Shown here piece by piece: positions 24,608-32,351 of a DNA stretch of 64,000 bases. The first letter of the stretch is position 1. The number at the start of each line of letters is the position of its first letter. Location: NCBI GenBank assembly GCA_903933115.1, contig CAIZIT010000070.1:62001-126000 (forward strand), read 5' to 3'. Below the pieces are notes generated by a model. That model saw nothing but the letters and a program-made list of their open reading frames with translations. It was not told the origin of the DNA and did no database searches. The DNA is from an uncultured Burkholderiales bacterium. Its GTDB lineage: Bacteria; Pseudomonadota; Gammaproteobacteria; Burkholderiales; Burkholderiaceae_C. Position numbers and translations under genes: made by a program.

Positions 24608-26086
24608 TTAGGGTTGTTGGGCCAGTTGGTGAGGGCGTTCAACGGCATCAGGCCCACCAGCGCCCAAGGCTTTGAGGAGCCCCACTTCGCTGCTCAGTTG
24701 TTTGGCATGGAGCTGCGCATAGAGCCGCTCTTGCTGCAACTGAGCAAGCGCCTCGCGAAGAACGCTCACCTGGTTGCTCAGGCCGGCTTTTGCTTTTAGA
24801 GTTTGTATGTCGAGCCTCTCACTGGCAAGTTTCATGGAGTCTTGGGCCGAACTCAATTGAGTCGAGGTGCTTTGAAGCGTACTGAGCGCATCGCTCGCTT
24901 CTTTCACTGCATCGAGCAAGGTGTTGTTGTACATTGAAATGGCTTGGTCTCTTTCTGCACTTTTGGCGCCCAGTTGTGCATTGAGCCTACCGCCATCAAA
25001 TATGGGCAAGTTCAGCGATGGAAGCACCCCGTATTGAGCACTTGAATTTCGTGTCAATTGGTTGATCGTCAGGCTGTTGTATCCAGCAAAGAAGCCTAAA
25101 CTTAAATTGGGGTAAAAGTCCAATTGGGCAGCCTCAACGTTTTGTAGTGACGCCAAGACTCGAGCCTTTGCGGCCGCGACATCTGCTCGCCTTCCAAGGA
25201 GATCGATGCCAACTTGAGTTTCCATCTTGATGCCCTGGAGTTGTCTCAAATGAGGTGTCAAGGACGACAAGGCAGCGGTGGGTTGTGCACTCAGTGCGGC
25301 CAAGGCGTTGCGGTAAAGGTCGATTTGGTTGTTGACTTGTGAGAGTTGATTCATCAAATCGTTGTTTTCAATTTCTAGGGACTTCAAATCCAAGCTGGCG
25401 TCCAAGCCCGCTTTGACCCTCTCACTCAGCAAGTGCTGTAAGCTGGCCACATATTTTTTTCGCTGTAAAAGCAAATCTCTTTCGTCCACGCTGTAAGCCA
25501 GACCAACAAACTGAAGAGCAATTTGGCTGCTCAATTGAGTCTTCACATAGATCGCCTCCAGAGCACTGGCTTGGACTTGTCCCAAGGCGCTTTGATAAGC
25601 GGCTTGGTATTTACCAAAGACATCTGGAATCCAAGCGCCTGAGAGCTGCAAGGTGCTCAATGTTTGCATGCTCCCGCCCAGTGGAGGCGGGTAGATGCCG
25701 GTTTGGGTAAAGCGTTGTCGATCCAAATCCACGCCTGCATTCATTTGAACTTGGCTGGTTGCACGTGTGATGCCTGCAAGGGCCTGGGCCTTTTCAATCC
25801 GTGTGTTGGCCAAAGCAATGCTGGGATTGTTCTGAATGGAGGCCTCAATGAGCTTGGAGAGATCGGGATTTTGAAACCCTTCCCACCAAGTCTCAGAAAT
25901 CTTTGGGCTCTGTGCATTCGACAGATGGAGCGCACTCGGATCCATGGCTTTTAGAGCGGGGGCTTGGGGAGCCATCTGAGCACAAGAGGCCAACAAAAGC
26001 GCAAAAGCAGTCGTGGCCCACAGGCGGCTCATCGGCAAGGCTTTGCGGCCCTTGGGTTTTAAAGCTGGATTGAAAATCATGTTCAT
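24608..26086 (-). CDS. Outer-membrane efflux lipoprotein, NodT/TolC family
   Basis: A 492-residue outer-membrane factor. A signal peptide with lipobox LLASC (cysteine near residue 35) suggests lipid anchoring. The mature protein has the two repeated helical-hairpin segments of the OEP family (LANTRIEKAQALAGITRA and the ASERLDIQTLKAKAGLSNQV region). It would form the exit duct for the EmrAB pump. It begins 7 bp after the marR stop, so both are co-transcribed. Confidence 0.9.
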   Translation of the reverse strand: MNMIFNPALKPKGRKALPMSRLWATTAFALLLASCAQMAPQAPALKAMDPSALHLSNAQSPKISETWWEGFQNPDLSKLIEASIQNNPSIALANTRIEKAQALAGITRATSQVQMNAGVDLDRQRFTQTGIYPPPLGGSMQTLSTLQLSGAWIPDVFGKYQAAYQSALGQVQASALEAIYVKTQLSSQIALQFVGLAYSVDERDLLLQRKKYVASLQHLLSERVKAGLDASLDLKSLEIENNDLMNQLSQVNNQIDLYRNALAALSAQPTAALSSLTPHLRQLQGIKMETQVGIDLLGRRADVAAAKARVLASLQNVEAAQLDFYPNLSLGFFAGYNSLTINQLTRNSSAQYGVLPSLNLPIFDGGRLNAQLGAKSAERDQAISMYNNTLLDAVKEASDALSTLQSTSTQLSSAQDSMKLASERLDIQTLKAKAGLSNQVSVLREALAQLQQERLYAQLHAKQLSSEVGLLKALGAGGPDAVERPHQLAQQP

Positions 26087-26093
26087 TTTTTAC

Positions 26094-26657
26094 TTATTGA
26101 TGCGTGAATGTGTGCGTTACCTGCTTGGATGGGGTGTCCAAGATGGGTGAGATGGTGTCTTTGGCGTGGGAGGCGTTTTGGATCACTTGATTGAGTGCCA
26201 AGATGAGCCTTTCATACTCCTCACTCTCAAAGCCTTTCAAGTGTTGGTTCATGACTTCAGCCAAAATGCTTGGGATCACGCCTATCCATTCTTGACTTTT
26301 AGGACTCAATTCGATTTGGCTCAATCTTTTGTCCTGTTGGGTCCTCACCCGGTGGATCAGCCCTTTGAGCTCCAGTCGGTCAATGGTGCGGGTCAAGGCT
26401 CCGGGATCCAACTCCAAAGCCTTGGCCAAGGTCAAAAGACCTGTGGGCCCGCTCGTGTTCAATTGATCAATCACCATCCACTGGGCATAGGTCAGATCAA
26501 AGGGCTCCAACGCTTTATCGGCCTGGCCCACGATGCATTGGAAAGCTTTTTTCATCAAAAAGCCGAGGCATTGGTTTTTGACGTAAGGGGTGGCTTGAGG
26601 CATGGGATGAGTTGGGGCTGAACTTGAATTTGGACTTGGGAAAATTGAGATGTCCAT
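26094..26657 (-). CDS. MarR-family regulator of the efflux operon
   Basis: A 187-residue winged-helix protein. The MarR fold spans about residues 27-165, with recognition region LAKALELDPGALTRTIDRLE and wing RTQQDKRLSQIELS. The family usually represses its own operon and releases DNA on binding phenolic compounds. It is first in the efflux operon and divergent from the 3-hydroxybenzoate hydroxylase gene, so an aromatic acid inducer shared by pump and pathway is plausible. A perfect inverted repeat lies directly upstream of its start codon. Confidence 0.9.
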   Translation of the reverse strand: MDISIFPSPNSSSAPTHPMPQATPYVKNQCLGFLMKKAFQCIVGQADKALEPFDLTYAQWMVIDQLNTSGPTGLLTLAKALELDPGALTRTIDRLELKGLIHRVRTQQDKRLSQIELSPKSQEWIGVIPSILAEVMNQHLKGFESEEYERLILALNQVIQNASHAKDTISPILDTPSKQVTHTFTHQ

Positions 26658-26660
26658 TTT

Positions 26661-26676
26661 AATTGCCTAAGCAATT
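26661..26676. promoter_or_regulatory. Likely MarR operator (inverted repeat)
   Basis: AATTGC-CTAA-GCAATT is a perfect inverted repeat lying three bases upstream of the marR ATG, across its ribosome-binding area. The TTGC-N4-GCAA core is the shape bound by many MarR-type repressors. Autorepression of the efflux operon is inferred. Confidence 0.6.
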
Positions 26677-26945
26677 GTTGCTGAGCTCGGCATTTTAACC
26701 TTCTAAATTAAGGGTAAATACTAGGATCCTTGTTTTCTTTCTTGCGTTTTTTCCCGTTTTGTCCTCAACGAATAGAAGTCTCTATGGCGTTGATGAGGCC
26801 CAAAGCATGAAGACCTCTGTGTGGTCAAGCCCATGTTTTCCCAGCGCATAGGGAGCGTCATCCATAGGTATACTGAAGGCTTTTCGGGCGCAGCCATCTG
26901 TGCTTCGTACCGATGAACCGACAACTCAGCAAAAGGATACGAAAT

Positions 26946-28154
26946 ATGGCCAAAAGCCAAAAAGACACCCCTATTTTGATCGCTGGAGGAGGCATTGGAG
27001 GCTTGGCTGCAGCCCTGTCTTTGAGCCGCAGGGGGTTTAGGGTTCAAGTGCTGGAGCAGTCACCCGAGATTGGAGAAATCGGAGCGGGTATTCAGTTGGG
27101 CCCCAATGGTTTTTCAGCCTTTGATGCCCTAGGCATTGGAGAAAAGGCACGCTCCAGAGCGGTGTACACCGATTACATGGTGATGCAAGACGCGGTAGAT
27201 GCCAAACAGGTTGGACAAATTCCAACGGGTGAGGCTTTTCGGGCTCGATTTGGAAACCCCTACGCGGTGATCCACAGGGCGGATGTGCACTTGTCACTTT
27301 TTGAGGGTGCTCAACAAAGTGATTTGGTGGAATTCAAAACCTCAACCCGTATCGAACGCATCGAGCAAAACGATCAAAGTGTGACGGTTTACGATCAAAA
27401 CGGACAGGCCTATCACGGTCAAGCTTTGATTGGTGCAGATGGGGTGAAGTCGGTGGTGAGACAGCACTTTGTTGGCGACCCTCACCGTGTCACGGGTCAT
27501 GTGGTCTACCGTGCGGTGGTTGAGAAAGAGGATTTTCCAAAAGACTTGCAGTGGAATGCCGCAGCGATTTGGGTGGGCCCCAATTGTCACTTGGTTCACT
27601 ATCCCATTCGGGGTGGAGCACAATACAACGTGGTGGTGACCTTTCACTCCAGAGAAACTGAGGAGTGGGGCGTCAAGGACGGCAGCCCCGAAGAAGTTCA
27701 GAGTTACTTTCAAGGCGTTTGTGACCAAGCACGCCAACTGATCGATTTGCCAAAAAGCTGGCGTCGTTGGGCCACAGCAGATCGTGACCCCATCGCACAG
27801 TGGTCCTATGGCCGAAGCACCTTGCTCGGCGATGCGGCGCATCCCACAACCCAATACATGGCCCAAGGTGCATGCATGGCCATGGAGGATGCAGTGACGC
27901 TTGGCGAAGCGCTGAGGGTTTGTGATGATGACTTTGTCAAAGCCTTTGACGTGTACCAAAAAGCGAGGGTGGCCAGAACAGCAAGAATCGTCTTGTCCTC
28001 TAGGGAGATGGGACGTCTCTACCACGCCAAGGGCGTTGAGAGGCTTGTGAGAAATGATTTGTGGCGGGGCAGAACGCCAGAGCGTTTTTATGACGCTTTA
28101 GAGTGGTTGTACAGTTGGAAGTTGGAGAATTGCCTCTCTGCTGTGAACGATTGA
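26946..28154 (+). CDS. FAD monooxygenase, likely 3-hydroxybenzoate 6-hydroxylase
   Basis: About 402 residues, a class A flavoprotein monooxygenase. It has the FAD-binding GGGIGGLAAAL near the start, the DG motif (GADGVKSVVR) and the GD motif (GDAAHPTTQYMAQGA). The C-terminal YDALEWLYSWKLENCL ending resembles 3-hydroxybenzoate 6-hydroxylases, which make gentisate using NADH and O2; salicylate 1-hydroxylases are close relatives. The ATG at 26946 is chosen because AAAAGGATA precedes it at proper spacing; 26913 would add 11 residues. Gentisate 1,2-dioxygenase follows 78 bp later, which strongly favours gentisate as product. Confidence 0.87.
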   Translation: MAKSQKDTPILIAGGGIGGLAAALSLSRRGFRVQVLEQSPEIGEIGAGIQLGPNGFSAFDALGIGEKARSRAVYTDYMVMQDAVDAKQVGQIPTGEAFRARFGNPYAVIHRADVHLSLFEGAQQSDLVEFKTSTRIERIEQNDQSVTVYDQNGQAYHGQALIGADGVKSVVRQHFVGDPHRVTGHVVYRAVVEKEDFPKDLQWNAAAIWVGPNCHLVHYPIRGGAQYNVVVTFHSRETEEWGVKDGSPEEVQSYFQGVCDQARQLIDLPKSWRRWATADRDPIAQWSYGRSTLLGDAAHPTTQYMAQGACMAMEDAVTLGEALRVCDDDFVKAFDVYQKARVARTARIVLSSREMGRLYHAKGVERLVRNDLWRGRTPERFYDALEWLYSWKLENCLSAVND

Positions 28155-28200
28155 GAGCTGAGCTCAAGGTCTCTTCATCACAACCGACGCTATAAAAAAA

Positions 28201-28220
28201 TTACGCAAACGTTTACGCCA
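28201..28220. promoter_or_regulatory. Operator-like palindrome upstream of gentisate dioxygenase
   Basis: An imperfect 20-bp palindrome centred on AAACGTTT (TTACGCAAAC/GTTTACGCCA) ends 12 bp before the dioxygenase start. The core resembles LacI/GalR-type operators, but no such regulator is in this window. It lies in the spacer between two co-directional genes. Confidence 0.3.
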
Positions 28221-28232
28221 ACAATTGGAGAC

Positions 28233-29285
28233 ATGCACATGAAAGAAGATGTTGAATTGGGTCGATTGGAAGACTTGCCCAAAGATTATGTTGATGACCT
28301 CACTCAAGTGAATTTAGTTCCCTTATGGCCCAGTTTGAGAGGGGTTTTACCTCCTCAAAAGCCCAGGCCCTTGACCCAAGCCACGGCTTGGAATTACAAA
28401 GACATCAGACCCCTTTTGATGAAGGCTGGGGAGGTCACCCCCATCGAGAAGGCTGAGCGCCGAGTTTTGGTCTTGGCCAATCCTGGCCATGGCCTACAAA
28501 AGATGCAGGCCAGTGCGGCCATTTATTTGGGCATGCAGTTGTTGCTGCCTGGCGAATTGGCGCCCCCACATCGCCACACGCCCAACGCCGTTCGAATGAT
28601 CGTGGAGGGAGAGGGCGCCTACACCACGGTGCAGGGTGAGAAGTGTCCCATGTCCAGAGGTGACTTGATCCTCACTCCTACGGGCTTGTGGCATGAGCAT
28701 GGCCACGATGGGGACCAACCGGTGGTTTGGTTGGATGTCTTGGATCTTCCCTTGGTTTATTACACAGAGACCTCATACCACATCAATGGTGAGGAGCAGC
28801 CCATCACCCCAGGTCACGGGGAGCAGCAGTACAAGGCTGCGGGTGTGATCCCCACGCCCATGTTCACCAGAAGTGATAAGGCTTATCCCATCTTGCGTTT
28901 TCCTTGGGCAGATGTGAAGGCTTCACTCGAGAGTTTGGCCAATGATCCCAGTCATGTAGAGGCGGTTCAAGTCACATACATCAATCCCTTGACGGGACAA
29001 GATGTGGAGAATATTTTGGGCTTTTACGCGCTGATGCTCAGGCCGGGTCAAAAGCTCAGATTGCCTGCAAGATCGCCCGCTTGTGTTTTTCACGTGATTG
29101 AGGGCGCCATGGTTTTGAAATTTGAAGACAAAACATTCCCGCTCGGCGACGCAGACACTTGCTGTGTTCCTGGCTATGGAGAAGTGTTTTTGACCAATCA
29201 AAGTGCCACAGAACCTACTTTTGTTTTTATGACCGATGAGAGTCCCTTGCACCGCAAGTTGGGTGTGTACGAAAACTGGGGTTGA
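28233..29285 (+). CDS. Gentisate 1,2-dioxygenase
   Basis: A 350-residue bicupin. The first cupin carries the Fe(II) ligands in PPHRHTPNAVRMIVEGEG and WHEHGHDG; the second cupin (about 250-330) lacks a full ligand set, as is normal in this family. The enzyme opens gentisate between the carboxyl and the adjacent hydroxyl to give maleylpyruvate. It follows the 3-hydroxybenzoate hydroxylase and probably shares its transcript. ATG codons at 28233 and 28239 are both possible; GGAG lies nine bases before the second. Maleylpyruvate isomerase is not adjacent; the FAH-family gene at 13934 is one candidate for the later hydrolase step. Confidence 0.92.
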   Translation: MHMKEDVELGRLEDLPKDYVDDLTQVNLVPLWPSLRGVLPPQKPRPLTQATAWNYKDIRPLLMKAGEVTPIEKAERRVLVLANPGHGLQKMQASAAIYLGMQLLLPGELAPPHRHTPNAVRMIVEGEGAYTTVQGEKCPMSRGDLILTPTGLWHEHGHDGDQPVVWLDVLDLPLVYYTETSYHINGEEQPITPGHGEQQYKAAGVIPTPMFTRSDKAYPILRFPWADVKASLESLANDPSHVEAVQVTYINPLTGQDVENILGFYALMLRPGQKLRLPARSPACVFHVIEGAMVLKFEDKTFPLGDADTCCVPGYGEVFLTNQSATEPTFVFMTDESPLHRKLGVYENWG

Positions 29286-29413
29286 GACGACGCTTGTCGT
29301 TGGAGCAGCGAAATAAGTTCTGGTTGAATGAGGCGACCAATTAGAAGGCACTTGAGACGCCAATTGAGATGACCATGTGCGCAAGCTGCTTTTGTACGCC
29401 AAATGACTAGACT
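29286..29413. other. Spacer between gentisate dioxygenase and left repeat arm
   Basis: No gene recognised. A short frame at 29289-29345 reads RRLSLEQRNKFWLNEATN before a stop, which looks protein-like but is too short to assign; it may be a remnant of an inserted gene. Confidence 0.3.
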
Positions 29414-29604
29414 CGCACGGGTCGCTCTAGTGGTGTCACCGTGCGATAAGGTCATATTGAATCTAGGAACCTTTGACGTTCACCTCGTGTCCATGAGCGG
29501 CAAATGGACACTTGGTCACTATCGAAGAAAGCTGACCTGTACCGTCTCGAGCGAAACCAAGACTTGAGTCCCTCGATTTAAAGGCCAAAATCATACGGTA
29601 ATGC
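29414..29604 (+). repeat. Left arm of 191-bp inverted repeat
   Basis: Begins CGCACGGG and ends near CGGTAATGC. It contains two internal hairpins: CGCACGG ... CCGTGCG near its outer end and GTGTCCAT-N9-ATGGACAC in the middle, plus the palindrome GACTTGAGTC. No long open frame is conserved between the arms. Confidence 0.85.
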
Positions 29605-29727
29605 AACCATCAAGCACGGGCAGAGCGCAAAAGCCGCCATCTTACAAAGAACGTCAAACCGTGCTTTGATCAACCCACTGCTCAAGCAGTCGATTCGTCA
29701 TCAAACAATATTTGGTGAAGAATAGAA

Positions 29728-29755
29728 TTGACTAAGATAGCATATTTGCTATAAT
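29728..29755 (+). promoter_or_regulatory. Strong promoter of the toxin-antitoxin pair with overlapping operator
   Basis: TTGACT (29728-29733), 16 bp, then consensus TATAAT (29750-29755). A perfect inverted repeat ATAGCA-TATT-TGCTAT (29737-29752) overlaps the -10 box and is of the kind bound by XRE-type antitoxins. The -10 box ends six bases before the toxin ATG, so transcription should start at or next to that ATG. Confidence 0.75.
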
Positions 29756-29761
29756 TTTTTG

Positions 29762-30088
29762 ATGGGTTACAAACTCCTGTTCTTCAATGCCAAAGTTCAG
29801 GCCTCAATAGAGGCTTGGCCTTCTGGGATCAATGCGAGTTTTGTTCGTATTGCAGAGCAGATGGTGGTCTCGGGTCCAAATCTTGGGATGCCGTACACCC
29901 GTGCTTTTGGCGATGGACTATTTGAGATTCGTGCCAAGGGTGCTGAAGGTATTGGCAGGGCGTTCTTTTGCTGCATTATGGGGCGTCGTGTGATCATTTT
30001 GCATGGATTCATCAAAAAGACCCAGACAACACCCAAGAAGGAAACTGAAATTGCACGAAAACGTCTTAAGGAGATTCATCATGACTGA
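29762..30088 (+). CDS. higB: HigB/RelE-type toxin (phage Gp49-like, DUF891)
   Basis: A 108-residue protein with the Gp49-like toxin fold: LFFNAKVQASIEAWP at the N-terminus, then the MPYTRAFGDGLFEIRAKG and RRVIILHGFIKKTQTTP segments typical of this family. Members cleave mRNA at the ribosome and inhibit translation. I use the ATG at 29762; a TTG directly before it adds one residue. The predicted transcript is leaderless. The toxin-first order and an 8-bp overlap with the antitoxin gene fit HigBA systems. It sits between the two 191-bp inverted repeats. Confidence 0.85.
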   Translation: MGYKLLFFNAKVQASIEAWPSGINASFVRIAEQMVVSGPNLGMPYTRAFGDGLFEIRAKGAEGIGRAFFCCIMGRRVIILHGFIKKTQTTPKKETEIARKRLKEIHHD

Positions 30089-30404
30089 TGACAATAACTT
30101 CAGCCCCGTCGCCTTTGACCCATCTGGATATGCTACCAAGCGCCGCAAAAAGGATGAGAAATTTGCGATGGCTTACGATGCATTAGAAGACGAGTTCGAC
30201 GCATTGGCAGCCCTTTTAAAGGCACGTGCAACAGCAGGTCTTACTCAAGCAGAAGTTGCTACTCGCATGGGTGTTTCGCAACCAGTAGTCGCTCGCATTG
30301 AGTCAAGTTTGGGCAAGAAGGACCACTCACCCTCACTCAATACACTTCGTCGATATGCAGATGCCTGCGGAATGAAGCTCGTGATCCAGATGGTTGCACA
30401 ATAA
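30081..30404 (+). CDS. higA: XRE-family antitoxin, HigA-like
   Basis: A 107-residue protein with a charged N-terminal third and a helix-turn-helix in the second half (LTQAEVATRMGVSQPVVARI, near residues 55-75). Such antitoxins neutralise the toxin and repress their own promoter. AAGGAG precedes the ATG at 30081 at good spacing, so this start is better than the upstream in-frame start at 30003. The overlap with the toxin stop implies coupling. The likely binding site is the palindrome over the -10 box at 29737-29752. Confidence 0.87.
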   Translation: MTDDNNFSPVAFDPSGYATKRRKKDEKFAMAYDALEDEFDALAALLKARATAGLTQAEVATRMGVSQPVVARIESSLGKKDHSPSLNTLRRYADACGMKLVIQMVAQ

Positions 30405-30598
30405 AGGATTTCCATCCAATCAGACCCATAAGATCTATTTCGCAGAGGAACGAAAGCTGCCATTACAACAATGCCGTCAGGTGGGCATTTGTGTAAGACC
30501 TCTCCTGAGGCCTTGGTTTACCTTAGCAAGCGATGCAATCAACTGTCCTTGATGTCATATTGACATTCAATAAATGCAATCGAATTCCCTGGACGAAA
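30405..30598. other. Spacer between antitoxin and right repeat arm
   Basis: No gene recognised. It contains the small inverted repeat TGTCA-TAT-TGACA near 30554, without a T run. Nothing else stands out. Confidence 0.4.
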
Positions 30599-30789
30599 GC
30601 ATTCCTGTATGATTTTGGATCTTAAATTGGGGGACTCAAGTCTTAGACTCGCTCGAGACGGTTCAGGTCAGTTTTCTTCGTTAGTGACCAAGTGTCCATT
30701 TGCCTTTCATGGACACGAGGTGAACGTCAAAGGTTCCTGGTTTCAATATGACCTTATCGCACGGTGACGCCACTTGAGCGTCCCGTGCG
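30599..30789 (-). repeat. Right arm of 191-bp inverted repeat
   Basis: Reverse complement of the left arm with about 20 substitutions and no gaps. The same internal hairpins are kept, including the GTGTCCAT/ATGGACAC stem, while the loop between its arms has changed. The outer hairpin lies just beyond the cytX stop and may also end its transcript. Confidence 0.85.
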
Positions 30790-30802
30790 TACCCGTGCCC
30801 GA

Positions 30803-32065
30803 TCAGGCTTTAGCGCGAGTGAACCAAGCTAGGGTCCATGTGATGATGAGGCTTGGGAGAGTTGAGCCGTATTCAGGCGCGAACTGCGTTGCGGCATGAA
30901 AAACCACAACACCAAGCACCCAAATGATTGCTGCGCTTAGGTTGACAGCGGCTGGAGTCTGAATGTTGCTCGTGCTGTTTGCTGTATGGGTAAAACCCAT
31001 GCGTCCCAAGATCACGCCATAAAGGGGGATGAACACAGAGCTGAGCATCAGTAAAAAAGGCTCCAAATCATGCATTGGCAAGACCATAGCCAATGCGGTA
31101 CAAATCACTGCCATGGCCACTCCTAAATTGCGGATCGAAAAGCTGGACTTCAAACTTTGCGCACTCACCGCACCAGAGTAAATGTCACCGTATGCATTGT
31201 CAATTTCGTCAAGCAAAATCAAGCCCAATGCCAAGAGACCACCTTGAGCCACCAAAAGCGCTGTGACCAAATCTGCATCAGGTGCGCTGACACTCACCAC
31301 CAAAACGCCCAGCGCATAGCACCAAATGTTGGCCAGTGAATAGCCCAACCAAGTGCCTTTAAAAGCACTTTTACCGTCTTTGGCATGGCGGGCATAGTCT
31401 GCCACCAACGGCAGCCAAGACACGGGCATTGCAATGACCAAATCGATGGCCGAGAGCATGCCCATCTCACCTGTTCCACTCTTGCTCCAAAACTCACTGG
31501 CCCCTTGGATTTGTAAGACGCTTACAAAGTGCCATGTGAGCCACAGCAGGGACAAAACCACCAATGGAAGTCCAACGCGCGATACAAATTGTCGGACCAA
31601 GGTGAGCATAGAGCCCGTCATCAAAGCGATCAACACGCCACCCCACAACAATGTTGTCCAAAGGGGGTTGATCTCCATGCCAACGGCTTTGAGCAAAATG
31701 GCATTCGTTCCATCTCGCATGATCACCAACTCAAAAGTGGTCCATCCCACCAGTTGGAGAATGTTCAAAACGACAGGCAGCTTGGCAAATCCTGGTCCAA
31801 ATACTTGGTGCATCAATCCCGCACTTGACAGACCACTGTCACCTCCAACTTTTGCGGCCCAAGCCAATAAAGCTGAGCCCAATACCGAGCCGATCAAAAT
31901 GGCCAGAAAAGCCTCTTGGGTGCCTAGGGCGGGCACCAAATAGGCGCCAATTTGGATCACCAAGAGCCCCACGCCAAGGCTGAACCAAAGGCTGGCCATC
32001 GAGGCACCTGTGAAGACCCGTTCTTCAGCCGGTATGGGCGAGAGGGGAGTGTTTGAATTGTTCAT
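30803..32065 (-). CDS. cytX: NCS1-type permease, putative hydroxymethylpyrimidine transporter CytX
   Basis: About 420 residues with some 12 membrane segments. The N-terminal PAEERVFTGASMASLWFSLG and the MPVSWLPLVADYAR segment are typical of the nucleobase:cation symporter-1 family. The CytX branch is thought to import the thiamine precursor hydroxymethylpyrimidine. The strongest evidence is the TPP riboswitch directly upstream. The start is uncertain: ATG at 32065 or 32074, or a TTG at 32113; none has a good ribosome site and I chose 32065. No thiamine biosynthesis gene is in this window. Confidence 0.85.
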   Translation of the reverse strand: MNNSNTPLSPIPAEERVFTGASMASLWFSLGVGLLVIQIGAYLVPALGTQEAFLAILIGSVLGSALLAWAAKVGGDSGLSSAGLMHQVFGPGFAKLPVVLNILQLVGWTTFELVIMRDGTNAILLKAVGMEINPLWTTLLWGGVLIALMTGSMLTLVRQFVSRVGLPLVVLSLLWLTWHFVSVLQIQGASEFWSKSGTGEMGMLSAIDLVIAMPVSWLPLVADYARHAKDGKSAFKGTWLGYSLANIWCYALGVLVVSVSAPDADLVTALLVAQGGLLALGLILLDEIDNAYGDIYSGAVSAQSLKSSFSIRNLGVAMAVICTALAMVLPMHDLEPFLLMLSSVFIPLYGVILGRMGFTHTANSTSNIQTPAAVNLSAAIIWVLGVVVFHAATQFAPEYGSTLPSLIITWTLAWFTRAKA

Positions 32066-32151
32066 GTTTACCATTTCTGTGTTGATAAGAATGGCAGATC
32101 GGCAAAACCCCAAGGCGAACTCATTGCATGAGCGCTTGTCTTAAAGGCCGG

Positions 32152-32280
32152 CTTCCCTGCGCGAGGATGATCTCTAGCAACTTGGGATTACTCTAACAAG
32201 TTGCCATGGTGTGATTTCACACCAACAGGTTCAAAGGGACTTTCTCAGCCTGATCAACCATGTTGATCAGGCACCCCTAG
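32152..32280 (-). ncRNA. TPP riboswitch (THI element)
   Basis: Read on the minus strand, the conserved blocks appear in order: AGGGGTGC, GCTGAGA, CCCTTTGAACCTG, an optional stem GGTGTG/CACACC, TAAT, and GCGCAGGGAA. This is the classic THI-box architecture that binds thiamine pyrophosphate and usually shuts off expression. It ends about 86 bp before the cytX start chosen here. The variable P3a arm is longer than minimal but keeps pairing. Confidence 0.93.
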
Positions 32281-32351
32281 CGAATACCTTTCCGATAAGG
32301 AAAAGTAAGTCTCAATTATAGGTCAGTAATAAAGTAAAAAATCTCAAGCCT

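Larger units (their letters stand above)
29414..30789. mobile_element. Putative composite island: toxin-antitoxin pair between 191-bp inverted repeats
   Basis: Two 191-bp segments (29414-29604 and 30599-30789) are inverted copies of each other. They align without gaps at about 171 of 191 positions by hand count. Between them lie only a HigBA-type pair, its promoter and short spacers. No transposase is present, so this could be a non-autonomous element, a MITE pair that trapped a toxin-antitoxin module, or the decayed ends of an insertion sequence. The right arm ends 13 bp from the cytX stop. No clear target-site duplication was seen next to the outer ends. Confidence 0.65.

Noticed and set aside
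29286-29413. Transposase fragment next to the left repeat arm
   Set aside because: An 18-residue frame is too short to support any assignment.
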